Assembly (NCBI RefSeq): GCF_036588685.1
Contig: NC_086383.1
Location: 54,987,448 to 55,051,447 of the forward strand
Direction: 5' to 3'
Source of the DNA: Mytilus trossulus
Lineage: Eukaryota > Mollusca > Bivalvia > Mytilida > Mytilidae
DNA length: 64,000 nt
This document shows, piece after piece, positions 23,802 to 36,545 of the stretch. Position 1 is the stretch's first letter; the number at the start of each line of letters is the position of its first letter. Made by a program: the position numbers and the translations under genes. The notes beneath the pieces were generated by a model that was not told the origin of the DNA, did no database searches, and saw only the letters and a program-made list of their open reading frames with translations.

Positions 23802-26800
23802 TTATGAGGCAAGAATTTCGTGGCACTTTCCTGTGAGTCCAGTACACCTACAGAGTTTTCCTTCGTGTATAATGTCCTTAAAGGCTGGGAATAGGTGACC
23901 CTCTATCATACAGTTTGGTCCTAAAATGAAAAAATGCAATTACATTGGAAATCTTAAGAACATTCAAATTTCAAACACTTACAAATGTATAACAGGACTT
24001 TAAAGGCACTGACCACCCTTCTTGTGTTTGATAGAACCAGTTGTGGATTCAGGAGGGGGTCCGGAGGTTGGAACCCCCTTTTTTGGGCCGATCAATGCAT
24101 TTGAATGGGATGGGAGCATATAGTTTGAACCCCCCCTTTTTTTAAATGGTCGGATCCGCGCCTGAGAACCAATATGTTAAAGGAAAAATATTTTCCTCAC
24201 AAAAGATGAATTTTCGATGTAGAAGTCGTTCCTTTAAAATGGTATCAAGACAAGAAACGGGGTAATGATAGAACCATGATTATTAAAATGTATTAACTAT
24301 AATATACATTATATATGATCACTCACCATTTGGACAGGACTCGCAACAGGCTCCTTTAAGAAGGACCCGATCAGCACATGGTTGCATTGGACATGGTAAA
24401 GGATGACAGTAATGCTGGCCACCTTGTTCACAAGGGTACGGACAGTCTGTAGTATCTTTACGTATTGCTGCAGTTGTTACCATCGTATCTGAAGAAAGAT
24501 CCAAAACATAAAGTTAGATAGAAAAAATATTTATCAAAACTCATCACATATTATGTATACTAAATTAATACCACTCGACATATTCTTTACACTTTCTTTG
24601 ATCAATAAAATAGGCGTGTGCTTGTTAAGATGGACGGTGATATATCAAAAAATATTTAAGCATACACTAATTAATAAGAAAGAATGTAATAATAATATAG
24701 TGCGCATTTGTAGAACAAGAAAAAAACCCAGACCAAAATGAGAATGAAAGGTGTATATTACCAACAGTATACATAGAAAAACAACATTCCTTTCTACTAG
24801 TACATATGATAAGTTGCTTGGTCGATAAGACGATAACAATAAAAGTATAACAAGTGGTCTTCATTGTGGCCGTACAGTTGAGGTTGATCTTTTTTATTAT
24901 CGCCATAGAGTGCTGGTGGTCATTGCTACTGTTCGATAGAGGGCTTTATGTCATCGTTGTCGATCCCCATTATGTGCTATTGGTCATTGTTATAGCTATA
25001 AAGTGTCGTTCGTCATCGTTTTTTTTTATAGTGCTGTTGGTCATCGTTATCGCCATAGAGTGCTGTTGGTCATCGTTATCGGCATAGAGTGCTGTTGGTC
25101 ATCGTTGTCGCCATAAAAGTGCTGTTGGTCATCGTTATCGCCATAGAGTGCTGTTGGTCATCGTTATCGCCATTATAGTGCTGTTGGTAATCGATATCAC
25201 CATAGAGTGCTGTTGGTCATCGTTATCGCCATAAAGTGGTGTTGGTCATTGTTATCGCCATATAGTGCTGTTGATCATCGTTATCGCCATTATAGTGCTG
25301 TTGGTCATCGTTATCGCAATTAAAGTGCTGTTGGTCTTCGTTATCGCCATAGAGTGCTGTTGGTCATCGTTATCACCATTATAGTGCTGTTGGTCATCGT
25401 TATCGCCATAGAGTGCTGTTGGTCATCGTTATCGCCATATAGTGCTGTTGTTCATCGTTATCGCCATTATAGTGCTGTTGGTCATCGTTATCGCCATTAA
25501 AGTGCCGTTGGTCATCGTTATCGCCATATAGTGGTGTTGGTCATTGTTATCGCCATATAGTGCTGTTGGTCATCGTGATCCCCATTATGTGCTATTGGTC
25601 ATTGTTATAGCTATAAAGTGTCGTTCGTCATCGTTTTTTTTTATAGTGCTGTTGGTCATCGTTATCGCCATAGAGTGCTGCTGGTCATCGTTATCGCCAT
25701 AGAGTGCTGTTGGTCATCGTTATCGCCATAAAGTGCTGTTGGTCATCGTTGTCGCCATAAAAGTGCTGTTGGTCATCGTTATCGGCATAGAGTGCTGTTG
25801 GTCATCGTTGTCGCCATAAAAGTGCTGTTGGTCATCGTTATCGCCATAGAGTGCTGTTGGTCATCGTTATCGCCATTATAGTGCTGTTGGTAATCGATAT
25901 CACCATAGAGTGCTGTTGGTCATCGTTATCACCATAAAGTGGTGTTGGTCATTGTTATCGCCATATAGTGCTGTTGATCATCGTTATCGCCATTATAGTG
26001 CTGTTGGTCATCGTTATCGCAATTAAAGTGCTGTTGGTCTTCGTTATCGCCATAGAGTGCTGTTGGTCATCGTTATCACCATTATAGTGCTGTTGGTCAT
26101 CGTTATCGCCATAGAGTGCTGTTGGTCATCGTTATCGCCATATAGTGCTGTTGTTCATCGTTATCGCCATTATAGTGCTGTTGGTCATCGTTATCGCCAT
26201 TAAAGTGCCGTTGGTCATCGTTATCGCCATATAGTGGTGTTGGTCATTGTTATCGCCATATAGTGCTGTTGGTCATCGTGATCGCCATATAGTGCTGTTG
26301 GTCATCGTTATCACCATAGAGTGTTATTGGTCATCGTTATCGCCTTAGTGTGCTGTTTGTCAACGTTATCGCCATAGTGCTGTTGGTCGTCGTTATCGCC
26401 ATAGAGTGCTGTTGTTCATCGTTGTCGCCTAAATTTGCTATTTGTCATCGTTATCGAATTATAGTGTTGTTGGTCATCGTTATCGCCATAGAGTGTTGTT
26501 GGTCATCGTTTTCGCCATATAGTGCTGATCGTCATCGGTTTTTTGCATTTAGTGCTGTTGATCATCGTTATCACAATAGAGTGTTATTGGTCATCGTTAT
26601 AGCCATAAAGTGATGTTGGTCATCTGTATTGTCATATAGTGCTGTTGTTCATCGTTATCGCCATATAGTACTATTGGTAATCGTTATCGTCGTGGAGTGC
26701 CGGTTGTCATCGTTAGCGTCATATAGTGCAGGGTTGCGTTCAATATCGTAGCAGCTACAAAGGGCAACGTAGATTTTTGACTGAACGTGTAGCTAGCCTA

Positions 26801-27608
26801 GCTACAACTAAATCAATTTTGCAGCTACGCTAGCTACACGTTTAGTAGTAAAAAATCTACGTAGCCCTTAGTAGCTGCTATGATATTGAACGCAACCCTG
26901 GTTGTTATCGTCATAAAGTGATGGGATCATAGTTGTCGCCATTAAGTGCTAGTGGTTATCGTTATTGCCATATAGTCCAATGGGTCACAGTTTTTTGCAT
27001 ATATCTGTCGGTCATCGCATTTGTAATAAAGTAGAGTTATTATTCGTATAAAGATAAATAAAATAAGCGTTTTACATTATGGCAACATAACCGAGGCGGC
27101 CGTTGAGTCAATGTGGTAATCATTGTGGTCGCGGGGTCAATATATTTCAGTAGGATGCTTTGATTTAAAGTGAATTCTGATTGCAGACATGATATACCAT
27201 CTCACCATTGCATATTGCACAACATTCTCCTGGAGGGGTGTGTGTGTGTGTACAGTTTGGTAGTGGTGGTGGGCACGGGGGCGGGTAACAAAACCTGTGA
27301 CCATTTACTGTACATGGATGAGGACAGTCTACAATAAAAAAAAAAAACACAACTATAATTTGACATGACTAACAAATTGAGTCAAGAAAAAAATACTGCA
27401 CAGAATTTTAAAAAAAATGACTATATGTTTTTAATCAAGGTATAAAAGTGGACTATATATATATGCTGTGTGCTTTGCTCATTGTTAAAGACCACACGAT
27501 TAACTATAGTTGTAAATTTCTGTTTGATTTGGTCTCTTTTGAGAAGTTGTCTCATTGGCAATCATACCACATCTTCATTTTTATATGTCATCTGACATTG
27601 CATAGCTC

Positions 27609-27642
<34 letters not shown>

Positions 27643-28557
27643 TTCTCTGAAGTATACGATTATTTTAACGAATATAACTTAACCTTTTTTTCTATTGATA
27701 AAAACTTGACAATATATAATTTAATGTTGATCTTATATTTTGTGGGCATAATGATTACATGCATGTCTAATGAACAGTTGTCTCATTGGCCATTATAACG
27801 TTACATTTATTCTTATTTTTGAATTAGCGGTGTAGTTTTGTTCATTGTTGAAAGCCGTACGATGATCTATTTTTGTTAACTTCTACGTCAATTTTGTCTC
27901 TGGTGTGGTGTTGTCTAATTAATTGCAATCTTGTCACATCTTCTTTCTTCTATACAGCATACTTAGTGTCGAATACTTACGTTTAGGACACTGTGGACAG
28001 CATGTTCCCTCTATTGTCACAGGGTCGTCGCACGGAGGTTTAGGGCACGGGATCGGTCCACAGAAATGACTCCCACCTTGTTTGCATGGATGTGGACAGT
28101 CTGGTGTATTTGGACATACCGGACAGCATGCGCCGTATGGTACAAAAGAATTATTACACGGAGGTGCCGGACAAGGAATCGGCCTGCAATACCTCTTTCC
28201 TCCTTGCATACATGGGTGAGGACAATCGGTTCCATTTTTGCACTCTGCGCAGCAGGCGCCCGTTGGAGTAACAGGGTTGTCACACGGAGCTAGCTTAGGA
28301 CATGGTATTGGTTCACAAAAGTGCCTACCACCTTGTGTACATGGGTGAGGACAATCAGTGCTGTTCGGACATACTGGGCAACAAGCACCCTCTGGTGTGA
28401 ATGAGTTGTTACAAGGCGGAAGAGGACACGGTATAGGGTGGCAGTATCGATGCCCTCCCTGCGTACACGGATGTGGACAACTCTCTAGTAAACCATAGGT
28501 TATTCCAAGTAAAGCTGTTAAGGTTAATCCATATAAGGACAATACATTCGTCGCCAT
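23802..28557 (-). CDS. Secreted protein with six VWC-like Cys-rich domains (complete, 4 exons)
   Basis: Minus-strand exons: 28557-27981, 27328-27206, 24488-24327, 23920-23802; all introns GT-AG in phase 1; 981 nt sum to 326 residues plus stop. Residues 1 to about 24 form a signal peptide (MATNVLSLYGLTLTALLGIT). Exon 1 holds four tandem domains of about 41-42 residues, exons 2 and 3 one each, all with pattern C-x2-C (CPHPC), GG..(Y/F)C, PCP, C, GxCCxxC: eight Cys each. The last exon adds a short Cys-bearing tail (CRCTGLTGKC) ending HEILAS. The CCxxC end and Cys spacing suggest von Willebrand factor C-like modules; antistasin-like or other Cys-knot modules are alternatives. Phase-1 one-domain exons fit growth by exon shuffling. 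The function is unknown; binding of extracellular ligands is inferred. Several NxS/T sites lie between domains (NNS, NST, NGT). Confidence 0.85.
24880..27020. repeat. Intronic 27-bp minisatellite (about 2.1 kb) with higher-order duplication
   Basis: Units such as gtgctgttggtcatcgttat followed by cgccata (about 27-28 bp) fill most of intron 2 of the VWC-like gene. A block including a distinctive gtcgttcgtcatcgttttttttta variant occurs at about 24960-25560 and again at about 25580-26280 (offset about 620 bp), so a long segment was duplicated as one piece. Divergence increases towards both edges. The Val/Ile/Ala-rich frames across it (24854-25087, 26350-26613) are artefacts. Confidence 0.9.
26729..26900. 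mobile_element. hAT-like MITE inserted in the minisatellite (172 bp)
   Basis: The ends cagggttgcgttcaatatc and gatattgaacgcaaccctg are inverted repeats, continued inward by agcagctac and 'cgtagatttttgac'-type blocks for about 65 bp. CAGGG termini are typical of hAT elements, but no 8-bp duplication is visible in the flanks. Minisatellite units resume directly on both sides. Confidence 0.7.
27610..27642. repeat. Poly(C) run (33 bp)
   Basis: An uninterrupted C homopolymer in intron 1 of the VWC-like gene; the exact length is prone to sequencing error. It splits a frame at 27448-27798 that is otherwise repeat-like (tgagaagttgtctcattggc, then aatcataccacatctt). Confidence 0.8.
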
Positions 28558-30956
28558 TTCTATTGGTAAATGTTAATGTTCTCTTATCTTGTCTGATTTA
28601 GTGACCTCACAGATAATAATATCAAACAAAGATCCAATCAAAGTTTTGACACGAATAAATACAAAACAATTATTACGGATGGAATTTGTAATTTTTGTTA
28701 CGATCCGTCTTCAACTATAAATGTCAATTGATGATATTTCCTATAAATCCGAATACTTTCCACAAATTTACTTCTTGAATCAATTCGATCAGTCACCAAA
28801 ATGGGCCAATTTCAAAACAAATGCACAAATATGAAATGATTGGTATAGAGAATGTTTTGTCTTTTAAAGAAAAATATAAGTGAGATTCTTAACAAACGTA
28901 GAGAACTTAAATTCACTTTCGAATGCAACCAGCATTTATAATTGTAAAGAAATGGGAAACAGTTGTAAGGAAAAATGTTTTTTTTCTTCAAATCAGTAAT
29001 GTCTAAAAGATTGCTCATTGAATATTCTGTATTATGTATATTTTATAACCCCTTTTTCTTTATTCATCATTGTTTTTACCTATTTTTCTCTATTGCTTTT
29101 TTGTGTGTGCATACATTGGCTCTTTATATTCTCTATAATTCTATAAACACAAATGGCACAACATTCTCATTTATAACAGATGGAGACCAATAAAGTAACT
29201 GTAAATCATGGTCTTTTATCTTAAATTCACTATACTAAGTACTTGTATTGCTACAATTATACATCACGCAGCTGAGAATAAGGTATGAAATCATTGCCAT
29301 GTATATTAAACACTGTGACTATAGAATGTGAATAAGAAGAAATGGTATAGAAGCAATGAAGCAACTCACCATCCAAGTCCCGTCAATGTATAATACTGAA
29401 ATTAAGTTGACAATTCTAGGTCAAAGTACGGCCTTCAGCACAGAGCAGAGGCTTAAACTAAACAGCAAGCTATACAGGGACCGAAAACTGACGTATACAC
29501 ATATGCGATACCATTTTCCACTTTCGATAAGATTTTTATAAATTCAATTTGAAGTCCGTTTCATTACTTATATTCCGGCGATGATTCAGTTACAAACGTT
29601 ACTTTTCCCATTGGAAAAGTCATTGGCATTCCTTTTGTAATCTAGTAATTTTGATATTAACTTGATCATGAGTTTAGAAATAGAAGCCACAGACTTAACT
29701 ATGTGAATTACATTTTTGCTTTATCTTGCATACCGCTTTTTTTTATGTTGTCCCTAGAAACTTAAGTCTTATATTAACATTCTCAGATTAAGAAAGGGTG
29801 TGGGGAACACGCAGAAAGCATGATTTTGCATCATTTATTCAAATGAATATAGCTTCTTGGGCCTTCAGCGGCTCCAACACCCTTCAATTTTTAAAAACAT
29901 GTTTGCCAATACTTTTAAACAGGCTAGATACAACCAAACTGTAATACTGTACATGTATATGCAGTTCAGACTACCGTGAAGATTTATTTCTGCAGAGGAT
30001 GATGATTAGTTCTGAATAAATGGTACATAATGACTTGACTATACATGTATGATTTATAATAAAAGAGAAATCTTTCTAAAATATTATATACAAAAAAATG
30101 TAAATTTTTATATACTTAATTCTACTGCCAAACTCGTGATTATACTAAATCCATCAACACCAAATGATGTAAAAGCAGTTGTTTCTTTTATTAAAGAGTC
30201 ATTAGAACTGAAGAAAGGATAACCATTGAACTGGTTTTTTTTATCATATCTCTTATAATATTGTTTAGTTTTCATTATGTTTGATCATGTTTGTTTTGCC
30301 AATGTTATTTGCCATAACCAAAATTGGTTATTGTCTGTTTTTTGGCAAAATAAAGAATTATATAATAACCAAATAATCTTAAAATTGTACGTTTTCGAAT
30401 ATTATAGATATAGTTGTGAAAATAAATAATCAGTCCCTTGCTTTATTGAAAATGAAGAATCTTGTATCAATAGTGCAGAAAATAGACAACAAGCTGTACG
30501 TCGATCGATCCTCTTATAGTTAACAAAACTGATAAATAACCGATCTAAAACAAAGTCCCCCGGCCCCCCGAATATCAAATGGATGTCCCCTAACGGCGAC
30601 TTAAAGGAAGGATAAAAAAAATGTCAGAATAAACTGATTGAAAATAAGGTAGTACCGATTACTCATCATTAGCCTAAGGGTGGAAAAAATAACTGAAAAG
30701 GCACAGTCAAAAAATTAACTTGGCAAGACATATTTTTCATCCTAGCCCCACTCCCATTGCTTAATAGCTTCCTAGGAACTTAACTGGTTCTCAGCTTAAT
30801 GTTACTCTTTGTTCATAGACGTCGAGTGTAGCGTAGTGCGATAATACAAGCGGATCATTCCAGTTTACATTAAAGAACTTTTCGGACCATCCGGATTTTG
30901 TTCATGTGTTGTTCGGTTTCGGTTTCAAAATGTAAACAAAGGGAACAAACTCTGTA
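28558..30956. other. Intergenic between the VWC-like gene and TTC32
   Basis: The two genes diverge from this 2.4-kb interval, which should hold both promoters. I see no convincing core promoter. A partial dispersed repeat lies at 29395-29480 (aggtcaaagtacggccttca, acagcaagctata). The frames at 28812-29018, 28975-29193 and 29356-29541 have no supporting features. Confidence 0.5.
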
Positions 30957-33900
30957 ATGGAATATATAAATTTTTTGGAACAAGCAAAACTTTTAGAAAA
31001 GATTGACAGAAAGAAAGCAGAACACAAATACAGTGAATTTATTGATTTTGCAAAACGAGCAAAGCTCGATATTACAACTGAAAACAACCTGTATGTATCT
31101 GGTGTTTAACATTAAATGCATAATGGGCTGGTAAAAAAAGGGGGGTGGATAATGTATCTCACCAGTATCTGTTTATGTAGCTACATGTACAAGTTAGAAG
31201 TATTAAATTGAGAAAAATATTTTCAAATAGGAATTTTAAGAACTATACAGAAAATCATTTGAATAAGTGTTGTATACTCCTGACTGATATATATATACAG
31301 TGAAATAAAAAAATGTTATACATCATCATCATAGATATAGGAAGATGTGGTGTGAGTGCCAATGAGACAACTCTCCATCCAAATAACAATTTAAAAATTA
31401 AACCATTATAGGTTAAAGTACGGCCTTCAACACGGAGCCTTGGCTCACACCGAACAACAAGCTATAAAGGGTCCCAAAATTACTAGTGTAAAACCATTCA
31501 AACGGGAAAACCAACGGTCTAATCTATATAAACAAAATGTTTACATTTTATGTACATGAAAGAATGAAAAAAATTTGCTTATTTTACTTTTTTAAGTATG
31601 TTTTAACTCCTTTTTATGGTACTATTGAATGTACATGATATATATTTTTGGAGTTTTTAGAACAATTGTTCCAACTTGCACCGACTTGTCCAACTACCAT
31701 TTTTTTTATATGAATCAATACCAGGTGTGGATCCAGCCATTTTAAAAGGGGGATTCCCAACACAGGATTAAGGGGGGAGTTCCCAACACAGGATAAAGGG
31801 GGTGGATTCCCAACACAGGATAAGGGGGGGGGGGGGGGGGGGGGTCCAACTACATTGGTGTATATGTCCCCATTCAAATAGATTGATTGGCCAAAAAAAA
31901 GGGGGTCCAACGGTTCCAACCCCGGAACCCCTACCCCCCCCCCCCCCCCCCACACACACTTTTTTTTAGTGTTGAACAAATCCTAATCATGATTTGGTTA
32001 GTGTATTGCTTTAAATTAATTTTTTTTATGCTGAATACATATGTACATTGAAATCTTAAAACAGTTTTGGTTTGTGTATGCAAACAGTTTTGCTATAAAT
32101 ATATTTAAATATATTACTTTCCATTGTGCATGTTGTGTTCAAAGTAAAAAGACAATCTGACAACAATCCTTCATAATTATCAAACTCACAACAATTACAG
32201 GATTTCCCCTGGGTCAATTATTTTTTTCGCCACCTCTTTCACCATAAAAATATATATTTTTTGCCTCTTTATTATTTTATTTGCCAAGAAACTCAACATA
32301 TTTTTTTGATTGTCTAAAATTTTCCTTTTTTTAACCCTCTCCACCCAAAAATAGATGAGTTTGCCCCATTGTTGTCTGTGATTTTTCTCTTAATAAACTT
32401 ATCTTAGCATGCTAAGTCATGTTAGTCTACATTGTCATGATTGTAATGAATAAACACTAAACATGCTAAACATTTACTTTTTAAATAAAACTTTGGGATT
32501 TTTTTTAACTAAAAAAGGGGAGGGGGGGGGGGGGGGTGAATTCATTATATTTTGAACACCTTTCCTAAAAGAGGGGTATACTTACTTTAAATCTGCTGGC
32601 TAGTTTATTCATTTTCATTGCTCATAACATTGTTGAAGGCCACATGTAACCATTTAGTTTTTAACTTCTACATCCTTTTGTCTCTAGATCTGGTCATCAT
32701 GGTCATGCTGGTCATTGGCAATCATATCACATCTTTATATTTTTATATGACTAATCATGATGATTCACTTACAACTTTTGATTCAGCATTTACAAAGTGA
32801 TTTATATATTTAGACCCTTCTACAACGAAATTTGTTTTACATGCACATGTATAAAAATTGCGGTTTTATCCAACACAATCATAGGTTTGAATGTAGTTTT
32901 CAATTTAGACTCGTATATAATCTGGTGTACAAAAAAAAATATAAACACCTTATGTTTGTGGCATAACATCGTGGCCACAAGTTAATTATTTTCTGTTTAG
33001 TATTAAATTTATATTGATTAAGATCCATTTTGTTACATCTTGTCATCAATTTTAATTGGCAATCGCCAATGGCAGTCAGCAGGGTTAAAGAACATCAGTT
33101 GTTCGACCTGTTAGTCAAATGCGTTTTGTTTAAATATACTTCTTCACTTTTTTGGTCCTTTGGAAAATGTTGTTTGTGCTGAATTTGACCTTTCCACAAC
33201 GAAATTTGTTTTACATGCACATGTATAAAAATTGCATTTTTTTTCCAACGCAATATTATCATAGGTTTGAACGTAGTTTTCAATTTACAGTCGTATAATA
33301 TAACATGAAATTCCCATAATCTGATAATATGTGTTTTTAGATCAAGGATTTTTTCAATAACAATGAGGTAACCATTGGGGAATTTGACTAAAAAATTAAG
33401 GTGAACTTAAACTTTCTAAATTGAAGCTTATATAGCGCAAAGTCAGAGGCGTATTTAGGGGGGGGGGGGGGGGCCCTTTTGAGAAAAAGATTTGCTTGAT
33501 TATATAGGGAATCACTGAAGAGGCTTGGAAGCGGGCCCCCTCTTTAATCTTGGGCAGCCAGTAGGCCTCCACTTATAAAAATTTCTACATCCGCCACTGA
33601 AAGTAGTGCATTCTAGTGCATTTATGTCGCTCTCTTCACCTGGTGTGTCAACTACTGCACCAAATCTATGTAAAATATGATTTGAAATTATTTTAACTAT
33701 AAAAAAGAAGATGTGGTATGATTCCATGTTACCATGATTACAGATTTGATTCACTTTGATTTTTTTCAGGAGATCTTCATTTGCTTCAGCATATAATAAT
33801 AGAGGATACCTGAGATATTTATCTGTGGATTTTGACCAAGCATCAAATGATTATACTTCCTGTTTGACCATTGACCCTAACTTCACTTTTGCCTATTATA

Positions 33901-35362
33901 ATAGGGGAATGATACATTATAGATTAGGTAAGACAGAGTGCAATGTGAATAGGTAACAGAAAATTATCACATGGCAATCATGTGACATATATACTTTCTA
34001 TAACACAAGAATGATACATTGCAACATGGGTAATACTATTTAAGGAATAACAGTACTGTAGTTGAAGAGTTGCCACCGTCAATTGTAGATTTGACGATCA
34101 CAAATGCAGTTTTACTGGCGATGCGTAGCGGAGACAGTAAAACAGAGATTTAAAACCGTCAAATCAAAATCGACAGTGGCAACTCTTCAACTACAGTACT
34201 GTTATTCCGATTCTAATGCATTACAAAAAGAAAAAATACAATAAAACTTGAAAAAATTTCTAAATTTGTCAAATAAATAAAAATCCATGAATCTTCATGA
34301 ATGATTTTGGCACAAAGACGTCATGGCTAAACGTGACATCATACAAATGAAAACTTACAATCTGAAGGTTATGACGTTACTTGTACATGTTGTACGCTTC
34401 AAATTCGGATAAAATTACATTAAAACGGCGAATTCGAGGTAGGTGTTGTTTTATTTTCGATTATTTAGTAGTAATTGAACATTTGTTGATTCATCAATTC
34501 AAAATGGCCGGTCCCTCCTTAGGTAAACCTGGTCAACTGTGGATTTAACGGCAACTTTTAGCCAATGAAAATAATTGTTACATCCAAATTGCATTAGAAA
34601 GTAATGTAACCATGTGTAAAGGTAACAATTAGTATCACATGACAATCATGTGACATACATGTACCTTGTGACATATGTCATGTGTATGTTTTATGGAGGA
34701 ATGAAACATTACAGACTAGTTTAATACATAACGTGACACGCGAAAAAGTTCCATCATTTATTTATATGCTAATGAATTTGAATGATGTACAATCTTCAAT
34801 ATTGAGCAAAATCTCTATGTATTAAGCAGTTTCGGGTGTACACAGTATTTTATCAAATTTCCTTAAGGAGCATTCGTTTAATGTACATAACTTTGAGTGG
34901 TGGTTATTTTTTTTGTTGGTGAGTAAGAATACTATAGGGCAAAAGTAGGGTATTTAAAAAAATATAAATTTAGGATATAATATATATTTGGTCATCATGG
35001 TCAACTGCTTGACCAGAATATTTTTTCCATCAATTTGGGGATCAAAATATTTTTTTAGGGGAAAACAATACCGCCCTTCTTGAATTTATATATGGTTGTT
35101 CCCTAACACAAGCATGACAAGAGTAGAAAATAAAAGATTTTTTATCAATATATAGTGTTATACCAATTAACTTTCTTGTGTCACTATAAAAATGTTTTTC
35201 TTTCTTTTTGTTGCAGGTAGATTTGATGAAGCCATTAAAGACATGACACAGACATTAAAACTGGATCCTTCATTTGAACAGGCCAAGATAGGACTTGATA
35301 AATCTATGCATGATAAACAAACATTTGAACAAAGAAGAAAAGAAGGATTTTATAACTCCTGA
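30957..35362 (+). CDS. TTC32: Tetratricopeptide repeat protein 32 orthologue (complete, 3 exons)
   Basis: Exons 30957-31090, 33770-33927 and 35217-35362 join in phases 2 and 1 with GT-AG introns; 438 nt give 145 residues plus stop, close to the roughly 150 of vertebrate TTC32. Exon 1 starts MEYINFLEQAKLLEKIDRKK and supplies an N-terminal helical pair. Exon 2 holds the best TPR signatures (ASAYNNRGYLRYLSVDF, YTSCLTIDPNF, YYNRGMIHYRLG). Exon 3 completes another TPR (GRFDEAIKDMTQTLKLDPSF) and a charged C-terminus (QRRKEGFYNS). The protein is cytosolic-type with no signal peptide or membrane segment; TPRs mediate protein-protein contacts, and the cellular role of TTC32 is poorly known. Introns hold dispersed repeats and a hairpin MITE. 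Confidence 0.92.
31332..31530 (+). repeat. Dispersed repeat (10314 family) in TTC32 intron 1
   Basis: Near-identical to the copy at 10314 over agatataggaagatgtggt, tgagtgccaatgagacaact, ccattataggttaaagtacg and ttggctcacaccgaacaaca. Confidence 0.75.
31725..31945 (-). repeat. Dispersed G/C-run repeat ('ggatccagcc' family) in TTC32 intron 1
   Basis: Includes a 19-mer-type internal triplication (gttcccaacacaggataagg-like at about 31751, 31776 and 31804), two long G/C homopolymers (about 31824-31843 and 31933-31950) and gattgattggccaaaaaaaa. The Pro/Gly-rich frames on the minus strand (31614-31979, 31768-31959) are artefacts. Confidence 0.65.
33178..33290. repeat. Diverged direct duplication of 32808-32910
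   Basis: ctacaacgaaatttgtttta with catgcacatgtataaaaatt and cataggtttgaatgtagttt at about 32819-32900 recurs at about 33195-33280 with small differences. Both copies are inside TTC32 intron 1. Confidence 0.6.
34044..34208. mobile_element. Hairpin MITE in TTC32 intron 2
   Basis: The arm ggaataacagtactgtagtt, continuing gaagagttgccac, is a perfect complement of the right arm gtggcaactcttcaactaca continuing gtactgttattcc (33 bp each). The middle has further imperfect complementarity (caaatctac/gattt, agttttactggc/gacagtaaaac). Confidence 0.75.
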
Positions 35363-35572
35363 TTTTAAATGCTGTGTTACATTTATTGTGCCTGATTTTT
35401 ACAGCTAATTTCCAAATGCATGTAGAGGAAGACTTTGGTTAGCTTGCTTACTTAGTTTGTATATTGTACAATTATATTGGGTTAATGTTCAATTAGATTT
35501 TAATATGATATATATAGGTTTAACTATGTCATTTATATTGTTTGCAGATGTCAATCTTAATTACAAAGCTTT

Positions 35573-35578
35573 AATAAA
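35573..35578 (+). promoter_or_regulatory. Poly(A) signal AATAAA of TTC32
   Basis: AATAAA about 210 nt after the stop codon at 35360-35362, the first good match downstream. Confidence 0.55.
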
Positions 35579-36545
35579 CAAATATACAAACAAAGCAACC
35601 AAAGTTTTACTCTACAAGCATTAGGAAATTAGCTGTAAACTGTGTTAACGTTAACTGTTTGTTAATGGATGAATTTTATGTACTCTGTGTTAATTATTAA
35701 CTTTGTTACATACTATTAACAGATGTTTTATATACATTAAAATCATTTATAATCATGAAGTATGTCTGTATCTGACACTATGCTGAAACTCTGAAAACTT
35801 TCCCACTTTTTTGTGATATCCTCATTGAGAGATATTGACCTTTATGGTATTCTAATATTAAGACGTAAATCATTTTAAGGTGGTATGGGAGTCTAAAATA
35901 AAAATGATAGAATTTGTTCATACTTTGTCAAAATGTAGTATCTATAGATACATGTTCTAAAATATTATATAAATGATAGGTCACCGCGCATTTTCTCAAG
36001 CTACAGGTTGTGACAAAATGACAAATTTTGTATGGATTATACAGGAAAAAACACCATTTTGTGAATAGAAACTAAACAAAATGATAGAATTGTAAAATAA
36101 TTTAGGAAAATGTTGCTTTCAGACAATGCTTTGAGAATATCAAAAGAAAAGATAGGGTGACCGTATGTTTTTTCCGGCTAAAAGACAAAATAGGAAAATT
36201 TTCATGTAGAGTCCTTCAGAAAATGCACTGGTTTAGAGTTACCTCCCCTTAAATTGCCAATTTGAAAATATTCAAAAACAACCAAAAAGAATCTTCACTT
36301 GTAGAAATAATAATATTTTAAAATTATGTTCTTATAAATTAGTTCTTTGAAATGAAATTTCACATTCAATATCTGCATTCCTGCAATAAATTTTGCTAAC
36401 TTGATAGAAAATATGGACCTTAGTTTCTCTGTTTTTTACAATCCAAGATGGCGAAAGACACCCATACCACCTTAAAAGGTAGTCAGAGGAAAATAAAATA
36501 CTATATATATTATACTCAATGAAAAATAAAGAATGTACATTAGTT
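35579..36545. other. Convergent intergenic stretch, TTC32 to GPCR
   Basis: No gene seen. It would contain the 3' UTR of the GPCR on the minus strand. The 94-aa minus frame at 36332-36616 is a shadow partly overlapping the GPCR C-terminus. A short inverted pair, aaggtggtatggg (about 35878) and cccataccacctt (about 36459), brackets roughly 590 bp and may mark an old repeat. Confidence 0.5.

Noticed and set aside
24854-26613. Val/Ile/Ala-rich hydrophobic frames that look like membrane proteins
   Set aside because: They are translations of the 27-bp minisatellite; the hydrophobicity comes from the gttatcgcc unit.
28017-28293. Frames overlapping the first exon of the VWC-like gene in other frames
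   Set aside because: Shadows of a Cys-rich coding exon with a clear signal peptide and domain pattern.
31614-31979. Gly/Pro-rich minus-strand frame
   Set aside because: It runs through long G and C homopolymers in a dispersed repeat inside TTC32 intron 1.
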